Assembly: GCF_015207245.1 (NCBI RefSeq)
Contig: NZ_JADEXF010000011.1
Coordinates: 1-13,466 of the forward strand
Direction of reading: 5' to 3'
Source of the DNA: Nostoc cf. edaphicum LEGE 07299
GTDB taxonomy: Bacteria > Cyanobacteriota > Cyanobacteriia > Cyanobacteriales > Nostocaceae
DNA length: 13,466 bases
In this document: piece after piece, positions 8,826-13,466 of the stretch
Numbering within the stretch: position 1 is the stretch's first letter
Layout of the letters: each line of letters starts with the position of its first letter
Position numbers and translations under genes: made by a program
Notes under the pieces: generated by a model
Database searches by the model: none
What the model saw: the letters and a program-made list of their open reading frames with translations, nothing else
What the model was told of the DNA's origin: nothing

Positions 8826-8984
8826 TGAGTCATAAAGCAATACGGTTGGGTTAAGAAAAAAGTGTAGGTTGGGTGAAGCAAAGCGCAACCCAACAAAGCT
8901 ATGAAAATGTTGGGTTTCGTTCCTCAACCCAACCTACACAACTTAAGCTTTTTGGCACTAACTCAAGCGTATTGAGTCATAAAG
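8826..8984. mobile_element. MITE-like palindromic element with 12-bp flanking direct repeats
   Basis: TGAGTCATAAAG occurs at 8826-8837 and 8973-8984 as an exact direct repeat, like a target duplication. Inside are CAATACG (8838-8844) and CGTATTG (8968-8974) as short terminal inverted repeats, overlapping the right direct repeat by two bases. Deeper in are TTAAG/CTTAA (8851, 8942), a perfect 13-bp pair GTGTAGGTTGGGT (8862-8874) with its complement at 8927-8939, and an inner 9-bp pair AACCCAACA (8887-8895) with TGTTGGGTT (8908-8916). No transposase is encoded. The GGTTGGGT core is common in Nostocales intergenic repeats, so this is probably a non-autonomous element. Confidence 0.65.
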
Positions 8985-9110
8985 AGCGATCGCATCGCCG
9001 ATGTTTTAGTGAATCTGTCATTTGCCAGAAGATGCGATTACAGCAAAATATTACAGTGATTCCAACAAATGTGTGAGAGTATATTTATTCACTCACCTGG
9101 AGACATAATT

Positions 9111-9500
9111 ATGGTTTTTGCTGGCAAACGACCAAATAATTTAGGTATTAGCAACGGTAAATTAGCACCCTGCCCTAATTCCCCCAATTGCGTTTCTAGT
9201 CAGAGTACAGATGCATCTCACCAAATTGCACCACTAACTTTTACATCTACTCTAGAAGAAGCGATTACTAATCTCAAACAGATTATTGAGTCTTTACCAA
9301 GAACCAAAATCATTACCGAAAATAAAGATTATTTATATGCAGAATTTAAAAGTGCTTTACTGGGATTTGTGGATGATGTAGAATTCTATCTAGACCGGAC
9401 TGCCAATGTTATCCATGTGCGTTCAGCTTCACGTTTAGGTCAAAGCGATTTGGGTGTTAATCGTAAACGAATAGAGACGATTAGAGCCAAGTTCAAATAA
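9111..9500 (+). CDS. DUF1499 family protein
   Basis: The 129-residue protein matches the DUF1499 family: N-terminal LAPCPNSPNCVSSQ with the conserved cysteines (Cys21, Cys27), a central segment that in the family precedes YLYAEF, and the closing RSASRLGQSDLGVNRKRIETIR motif. The function is unknown. The start at 9111 is preferred over the in-frame ATG at 9069 because GGAG (9099-9102) lies at good distance before it and because DUF1499 proteins begin close to the CP.SPNCVS motif. No signal peptide is visible. It stands alone between two repeat elements. Confidence 0.88.
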   Translation: MVFAGKRPNNLGISNGKLAPCPNSPNCVSSQSTDASHQIAPLTFTSTLEEAITNLKQIIESLPRTKIITENKDYLYAEFKSALLGFVDDVEFYLDRTANVIHVRSASRLGQSDLGVNRKRIETIRAKFK

Positions 9501-9566
9501 TTTTTAATTGAACTCAGGGCTGGAAATTAAAGACTAGGAAGATAAAGAAGTAGTTGGACAAAATTA

Positions 9567-9705
9567 ATTACACAATGTCATTACGAGTGAAACATTCGCA
9601 AAAGATTGGATTGATTCACTGAGTTTGCAATGGTTGTAAATATTTTTGTTCATCTATTTATGTGGATTCAGACCCTAGTAAAATCTAAAATGGCGATTGT
9701 GTAAT
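9567..9705. repeat. Degenerate dispersed repeat with 10-bp terminal inverted repeats
   Basis: ATTACACAAT (9567-9576) and ATTGTGTAAT (9696-9705) are perfect complements 119 bases apart. The left part continues with TGTCATTACGAGTGAAAC, which resembles the TGTCATTGCGAG repeat common in Nostocales (from memory). The rest of 9501-9771 holds no gene I can support. Confidence 0.4.
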
Positions 9706-9771
9706 GTGGTATAGTTTTTCACCGAAAATTATGAATTACGAATTAGTTAAACTCTGCGATCGCAATACTTT

Positions 9772-9889
9772 GTGAAACTTAATTTATTTAAAAACTTTGA
9801 CTCTCGACCCCGATTAATCATTGCTATCGGACTCGCTGTATTAGTTTCAGTAATCTTGCCGCATTCTCTGCACTTACCTACTCGCATTC
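9772..9889 (+). pseudogene. 5' remnant of a membrane-protein gene, probably DUF1345
   Basis: A GTG start opens 39 codons encoding KLNLFKNFDSRPRLIIAIG and a hydrophobic helix ending HLPTRI. This matches what I recall of the N-terminus of cyanobacterial DUF1345 proteins (RPRL, helix, then LPTRI before the next helices). At codon 40 the frame runs into the 184-bp hairpin element and yields non-membrane, repeat-derived residues until a stop at 9970-9972. No downstream part of the family is visible beyond the element. DUF1345 proteins are normally about 200 residues with several helices, so this is a broken gene. Confidence 0.55.
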
Positions 9890-10073
9890 GGGAGCATCCA
9901 CTTTTGGAAGAAACACCGGGCGATTGGAAATCGCGGCTACACAAACGAAGTCCGCCTACGCGGACTCTCTGAAACCCGCGCAGGCGGGTTTAGTTTGTAT
10001 AGCCCCAGACTTCTAGTCTGTTCGCGTAGCGTGCGCCTTAGCGCAGGGCGATCCGCCAGAAGTGGATGCTCCC
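9890..10073. mobile_element. 184-bp composite hairpin element with 18-bp terminal inverted repeats
   Basis: GGGAGCATCCACTTTTGG (9890-9907) is complementary to CCAGAAGTGGATGCTCCC (10056-10073) at 17 of 18 positions. Inside lie at least five hairpins: CGATT/AATCG (9921-9933), GTCCGC/GCGGAC (9950-9965), AAACCCGC/GCGGGTTT (9972-9991), CAGACT/AGTCTG (10006-10020) and TGCGC/GCGCA (10032-10045). A further pair, GGCTACACAAAC (9935-9946) with GTTTGTATAGCC (9993-10004), encloses the second and third to give a cloverleaf. The parts resemble known Nostoc dispersed repeats. There is no ORF and no obvious target duplication. Confidence 0.75.
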
Positions 10074-10312
10074 TAACAACCTCGTATTCGTAGTTTCTCA
10101 AGATTTGTCAACTTTCCTATGCTGTCTGGTATTTCTTTGAGCGAATAACAATCACAAATCTCTAGTTCCCTTAGACTTGTGAAATTGCCAATGCTATCAG
10201 GTAAATATTCCACATCGCGGCAATCGTAAATATGAAGTTTTGTTAATCTAGGTTGATAATTAATAAATTTTTCAAGTTCTTCTAGAGTGTATGCACTGTC
10301 AAAATAAGTCAT
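10073..10312 (-). CDS. Short leucine-rich-repeat protein, probably 3'-truncated
   Basis: The 79-residue ORF carries about three leucine-rich-repeat units: LTKLHIYDCRDVEYLPDSIG, LRELEICDCYSLKEIPDSIG, and the beginning of LEKLRIRGC. The L..L.I.DC..LPDSIG pattern is that of protein-binding LRRs of the kind found in plant disease-resistance and TIR/NACHT-type proteins. The third unit stops mid-repeat exactly where the 184-bp hairpin element begins; the TAG stop codon uses the element's terminal base. The frame stays open for 18 codons upstream of the ATG without another start codon, so the 5' end may also be lost. It lies 60 bases behind the toxin gene on the same strand and could be read with it. 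Confidence 0.5.
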   Translation of the reverse strand: MTYFDSAYTLEELEKFINYQPRLTKLHIYDCRDVEYLPDSIGNFTSLRELEICDCYSLKEIPDSIGKLTNLEKLRIRGC

Positions 10313-10372
10313 ATAGTTCAGTAAATAATCATTAATAGTTAGCTTAAAATCTATTTGCCAAAGCTCTTATTT

Positions 10373-10783
10373 CTAAGAATCTGTTGATAGCCAATTATCC
10401 AAGCTTAGTCCTTCAACTCGCAGCAAGTCAGAGTCATTAGAAACCAGAGTTAATCCGCGTGCGATCGCTGTAGCCGCTATCAATATATCTTGTTCTTGTA
10501 TCTTCCAACCTCTACGTTGTAAATCCACATAGATTTCACATGCTCTCTCAATAATTTCTATATCATCCAGGAATAAAACTTCATATTTTCTAAAAAACTG
10601 ATTAAAATCCCCTAGCTGCCTTGTAGCATTTGCATACAAGAGTCCTCTTTTAACCTCATAATAAGTTATACAACTGATAAAAACTTCTTGTCCCGAACGA
10701 TTAGCATCCCGTAGTTTCCTGCTAACAGTTGCATTTCTCCTCAAAATGTAACTAACAATATTTGTATCTAATAAATAAGTCAC
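10373..10783 (-). CDS. vapC: PIN-domain toxin, VapC family
   Basis: The 136-residue protein is a PIN-domain ribonuclease of typical VapC length. The acidic metal-binding residues are in place: Asp6 in YLLDTNIVSY, Glu43 in YYEVKRG, Asp99 in QEQDILIAATA, and Asp117/Asp119 in VSNDSDL. It would cut RNA (VapC targets are often tRNA or rRNA) unless held by its antitoxin. It starts 5 bases after the end of the upstream ORF, so the two are surely co-transcribed and probably translationally coupled. No active-site residue is missing, so the toxin looks intact. Confidence 0.9.
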   Translation of the reverse strand: MTYLLDTNIVSYILRRNATVSRKLRDANRSGQEVFISCITYYEVKRGLLYANATRQLGDFNQFFRKYEVLFLDDIEIIERACEIYVDLQRRGWKIQEQDILIAATAIARGLTLVSNDSDLLRVEGLSLDNWLSTDS

Positions 10784-10788
10784 TTTAT

Positions 10789-11082
10789 CTATTTTCGCTT
10801 GACTGCTTCATCGTACATTTTGATTTGCTCTGGGGTCAAATCATTTAACGTACCAGAAACCGCTTCTAAAACAAGAACCTTATCAATTCTACGTGTCAGA
10901 TCATGCTCGTTAATAGCTCTCATATCTTCTGATGAAAGCTGCCCAAATAGTTCTACCAACATTTCTATCATTTCTTGTTTATTTAACTTAACTTGATATA
11001 AACTATTACCTTTTATTAGCTTTTCAACAATTAGTGATATGCGATTACTCAGTTCTTGATGATAATTAGCAACTTCTCGCAT
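10789..11082 (-). CDS. Probable antitoxin partner of the PIN toxin
   Basis: The 97-residue charged protein lies directly upstream of the toxin, in the antitoxin position. The start at 11082 is chosen over the ATG at 11094 because GGAGGG (11092-11087) sits five to six bases before it. The protein looks largely alpha-helical, with heptad-like leucine/isoleucine spacing around EMIEMLVELFGQL, and ends in LNDLTPEQIKMYDEAVKRK. I see no AbrB, Phd/YefM or ribbon-helix-helix signature, so it is not a textbook VapB. LTPEQ...DEAV-like tails recur, as far as I recall, in cyanobacterial partners of PIN toxins. The antitoxin role rests on position. Confidence 0.7.
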   Translation of the reverse strand: MREVANYHQELSNRISLIVEKLIKGNSLYQVKLNKQEMIEMLVELFGQLSSEDMRAINEHDLTRRIDKVLVLEAVSGTLNDLTPEQIKMYDEAVKRK

Positions 11083-11101
11083 AATTCCCTCCATTCATAA
11101 A

Positions 11102-11119
11102 ATAATTATCTTAATTATA
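11102..11119 (-). promoter_or_regulatory. Candidate promoter/operator of the TA operon
   Basis: ATAATTA (11102-11108) and TAATTAT (11112-11118) form a 7-bp inverted repeat with a 3-base spacer. On the minus strand it overlaps a perfect -10 hexamer, TATAAT (11119-11114), about 25 bases before the antitoxin's ribosome binding site. TA operons are usually repressed by their own antitoxin at such a palindrome. AT-rich palindromes arise easily by chance and no -35 box is clear. Confidence 0.35.
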
Positions 11120-11146
11120 AACAATCTCCTCAGCCCTTCTCTATGC

Positions 11147-11174
11147 AAAAAAAGGCGGGCCTTTCAGCCCACCT
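11147..11174 (-). terminator. Intrinsic terminator of tkt
   Basis: On the minus strand AGGTGGGC (11174-11167), loop TGAAAG, and GCCCGCCT (11160-11153) form an 8-bp stem with one T-G wobble, followed by a run of T (11152-11147). It lies 30 bases after the transketolase stop and insulates the TA operon downstream of it. Confidence 0.85.
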
Positions 11175-11203
11175 CACAAAATTTTGAGAATATTCTGTTG
11201 CTA

Positions 11204-13231
11204 TTAACCCAACAACTGTTTAGCCTTAGCTAACACATTATCAACGCTAAAACCAAACTTCTCTAAACAAACACCGCCTGGAGCCGAAGCACCAAAGCGA
11301 TCGATACTAACGCAATCACCTTCAGTACCCACATATTTGTGCCAACCGAAACTAGCGGCAGCTTCTACAGACAAACGCTTGGTGACAGCTTTCGGCAAAA
11401 TTGACTCTTTATAAGCCGCATCCTGTGCTTCAAAGAGTTCCCATGAAGGTAGCGAGACAACACGAACTTTCTTACCTTCGGCCTTAAGTTTTTCAGCTGC
11501 GCCGACGGCAAGGCTCAATTCTGAACCAGTACCAATCAGGATAATTTCAGGTGTACCTTCGCTATCCACCACGGTGTATCCACCCTTGGCTACGCCCTCA
11601 ATTGATGTACCTGCCAAGTTAGGAACGTTTTGACGGGTGAACGCCAACAGAGAGGGAGCGTTTTCCTTCGCTTTCTCGATCGCTATTTTATAAGCGCCAG
11701 AGGTTTCGTTACCGTCTGCGGGACGAAACACTAATAAATTAGGAATAGCTCGCAAGGAAGCTAAAGTTTCAATGGGTTGGTGTGTTGGGCCATCTTCACC
11801 TTGTCCAATGGAATCGTGGGTCATCACCCAAATCACGCCAGCTTGAGAAAGGGCGGATAAGCGGATGGCAGCACGCATATAGTCTGTGAAGATCAAGAAG
11901 GTAGCACCGTAGGGGATTAATCCGGAAGTGTGCAGCGCTATACCATTACAGATTGCGCCCATAGCATGTTCCCGCACACCAAAGTGGATGTTAGGGTTTT
12001 CGTAGTGCCCTTTTTGGAAGTCGCCCTTACCTTTGATTTCGGTCAAGTTGGAGTGAGTTAAGTCAGCCGAACCACCAATCAATTCAGGTAAAACTGCCGC
12101 TAGTTTGTTGAGGCAGGTTTCTGAGTGCTTACGGGTGGGTAGTCCTTTGTCTTCTGGGGTGTAGGTAGGTAGTACCTTATCCCAACCGTCGGGGAGTTTG
12201 CCGCTTAGGTAGCGTTCAAATTCAGCCGCTTCTTGGGCATACTTAGCTTTGTAGTCGGCAAAGATTTTGTTCCATTCGTCTTCGTAGCCTGCACCGCGCT
12301 CAACTGCTTTGCGTGTGTGGTTGAGGGCTTCTTGTGGAACATCAAAAGGCTCGTATTCCCAACCCAAATTTTTCCGAGTCAAGGCTATTTCGTCTCCACC
12401 CAAAGCAGCACCGTGAATACCAGCAGTGTTTTGCTTGTTGGGGGAACCGTAACCGATGGTGGTTGTCACCTTAATCATTGATGGTTTATCGGTGACAGCT
12501 TTAGCTTCTTCAATTGCTTTGGCGATCGCTTCTAAATCGGTATTGCCATCTTTAACGTGCAGAACGTGCCAACCGTAAGCTTCAAAGCGCTTGGAAACAT
12601 CTTCGGTGAATGCCACATCTGTGGAACCGTCGATGGAAATGTGGTTGTCGTCGTACAAAGCGATGAGTTTACCTAATCCCAAGTGTCCTGCGAAAGAACA
12701 AGCTTCACCAGAAATCCCTTCCATGTTGCAACCGTCACCTAAAATTACGTAGGTGTAATGGTCAACAATCTTGGTGTCGGGTTTATTATATTTAGCGGCA
12801 AGGTGTGCTTCGGCGATCGCTAAACCAACTCCATTAGCAATTCCTTGACCCAAGGGGCCAGTTGTGACTTCTACGCCTGGAGTCATGAAGTTTTCGGGGT
12901 GTCCAGGGGTTTTGGATTCCCACTGACGGAATTGCTTGATATCTTCAATGCTTACACTGTCGTAGCCCATCAAGTAAAGCAGGGCGTACTGCAACATCGA
13001 GCCATGACCGGCAGATAAGACAAAGCGATCGCGGTTAAACCATTTGGGATTCTTGGGATTAAACTTCATAAAGCGATCCCAGAGGACAAAAGCCATCGGA
13101 GCCGCGCCCATTGGTAGTCCTGGGTGTCCCGATTTTGCTTTTTCTACGGCATCAACAGCCAAGAAGCGGATCGAGTTAATACAAAGTTCTTCGAGGGACA
13201 GTTCTTTGGCGGATTGGGTTGCAACAGTCAT
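11204..13231 (-). CDS. tkt: Transketolase
   Basis: The 675-residue thiamine-diphosphate enzyme transfers two-carbon units between ketoses and aldoses in the Calvin-Benson cycle and the oxidative/non-oxidative pentose phosphate pathway in the cytoplasm. Visible hallmarks are SGHPG (His36), AGHGS (His76), the diphosphate/Mg motif from GDGCNMEG (Asp166) to DDN (Asn196), GIHG (His273), and the pyrimidine-domain Glu421 in FGVREHAMG. These cover all three domains, and length is normal for bacterial transketolase (about 660-680). The ATG at 13231 is followed by the usual short cyanobacterial N-terminus before the first helix. The gene ends at a strong terminator and appears monocistronic. Confidence 0.97.
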   Translation of the reverse strand: MTVATQSAKELSLEELCINSIRFLAVDAVEKAKSGHPGLPMGAAPMAFVLWDRFMKFNPKNPKWFNRDRFVLSAGHGSMLQYALLYLMGYDSVSIEDIKQFRQWESKTPGHPENFMTPGVEVTTGPLGQGIANGVGLAIAEAHLAAKYNKPDTKIVDHYTYVILGDGCNMEGISGEACSFAGHLGLGKLIALYDDNHISIDGSTDVAFTEDVSKRFEAYGWHVLHVKDGNTDLEAIAKAIEEAKAVTDKPSMIKVTTTIGYGSPNKQNTAGIHGAALGGDEIALTRKNLGWEYEPFDVPQEALNHTRKAVERGAGYEDEWNKIFADYKAKYAQEAAEFERYLSGKLPDGWDKVLPTYTPEDKGLPTRKHSETCLNKLAAVLPELIGGSADLTHSNLTEIKGKGDFQKGHYENPNIHFGVREHAMGAICNGIALHTSGLIPYGATFLIFTDYMRAAIRLSALSQAGVIWVMTHDSIGQGEDGPTHQPIETLASLRAIPNLLVFRPADGNETSGAYKIAIEKAKENAPSLLAFTRQNVPNLAGTSIEGVAKGGYTVVDSEGTPEIILIGTGSELSLAVGAAEKLKAEGKKVRVVSLPSWELFEAQDAAYKESILPKAVTKRLSVEAAASFGWHKYVGTEGDCVSIDRFGASAPGGVCLEKFGFSVDNVLAKAKQLLG

Positions 13232-13322
13232 AATCTCTTGTTTTTAACGACGGGTTAGCACTCTTCGTAGCTTCTTTTGCTGGGGTTATTTTAGATTCCC
13301 CACAGTATCCTCATCATCCCAC

Positions 13323-13348
13323 TCCCGCTTGTCGATGGACAAGCGGGA
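13323..13348. repeat. Perfect 11-bp hairpin upstream of tkt
   Basis: TCCCGCTTGTC and GACAAGCGGGA pair perfectly around a GATG loop. It lies about 90 bases upstream of the tkt start. No T-run follows on either strand, so it is not an obvious terminator. It may be a dispersed hairpin repeat or a structure in the tkt leader. The rest of 13232-13433 shows no gene. Confidence 0.7.
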
Positions 13349-13433
13349 TCTCCTGAGTTTCTGGTGATAAATCAAGCAGATAATTGGGTCATGCTGAACG
13401 CTTAAGTTATATCGGAATGATATTTCTGATACT

Positions 13434-13466
13434 TTGGGCATTGGGCATTGGGCATGGGGCATTGGG
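13434..13466 (+). repeat. Heptameric short tandem repeat (TTGGGCA)n, cut by the window edge
   Basis: Three exact TTGGGCA units, one TGGGGCA variant and a partial fifth unit run into the end of the window. It is of the same STRR class as the AATCTAA array near 1973 and is typical of Nostoc-type genomes. Confidence 0.85.

Noticed and set aside
8873..9076. 67-codon plus-strand ORF
   Set aside because: Most of it lies inside the MITE-like palindrome; no protein features are visible.
9069..9110. Longer start for the DUF1499 gene
   Set aside because: The extra 14 residues lack family similarity, and the ATG at 9111 has a well-placed GGAG.
9747..9944. 65-codon minus-strand ORF across the DUF1345 remnant
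   Set aside because: It runs from the hairpin element into the antisense of the remnant; the plus strand has the hydrophobic helix and the family-like motif.
12233..13247. Plus-strand ORFs inside tkt (12233-12481 and 13044-13247)
   Set aside because: They are antisense to a full-length, motif-complete transketolase.

Overview
The window looks like chromosomal DNA of a filamentous cyanobacterium of the Nostoc/Anabaena/Calothrix type. The evidence is the repeated HIP1 octamer GCGATCGC, heptameric short tandem repeats (AATCTAA near 1973 and TTGGGCA at the right edge), several dispersed hairpin repeats typical of Nostocales intergenic DNA, and cyanobacterial versions of transketolase, a class V photorespiratory aminotransferase and a DUF4347/DUF4114 exoprotein. 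Genus is inferred from these traits, not proven.

Layout. 110-1537 (+) encodes a multi-spanning membrane protein with a large extracytoplasmic domain and a CreD-like topology. Two tiny single-span ORFs follow at 1580 and 1793 (+). After a heptamer repeat and a hairpin, 2069-3217 (-) encodes an alanine/serine-glyoxylate aminotransferase. A 402-base divergent intergenic region holds interleaved inverted repeats. It leads into the dominant gene of the window, a 1706-residue modular exoprotein at 3620-8740 (+): an N-terminal DUF4347 domain with a His/Cys pair, seven delta-60 repeats (a full set for a seven-bladed beta-propeller), eight cadherin/Ig-like repeats of exactly 101 residues, and a C-terminal DUF4114 region. 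It ends at a clear intrinsic terminator.

8820-10075 is a repeat-rich accessory strip. It holds a MITE-like palindrome with 12-bp flanking direct repeats, a DUF1499 gene (9111-9500), a degenerate repeat, and a 184-bp composite hairpin element with 18-bp terminal inverted repeats. One edge of that element truncates what looks like a DUF1345 membrane-protein gene after 39 codons, and the other edge truncates a small leucine-rich-repeat ORF. Next, on the minus strand, is a VapC-type PIN toxin with an upstream 97-residue partner that does not look like a classical VapB. At the right end is transketolase (tkt, -) with its own terminator, then a strong hairpin and a heptamer repeat.

The genes do not form one pathway. 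Transketolase (Calvin cycle and pentose phosphate pathway) and the aminotransferase (photorespiratory glyoxylate) are housekeeping carbon metabolism. The giant protein is a probable secreted or surface factor. The TA pair, the LRR fragment and the repeat elements mark a plastic accessory segment. The observations most worth following are the giant protein's architecture and repeat regularity, the two-sided truncation at the 184-bp element, the atypical antitoxin, and the two microproteins.
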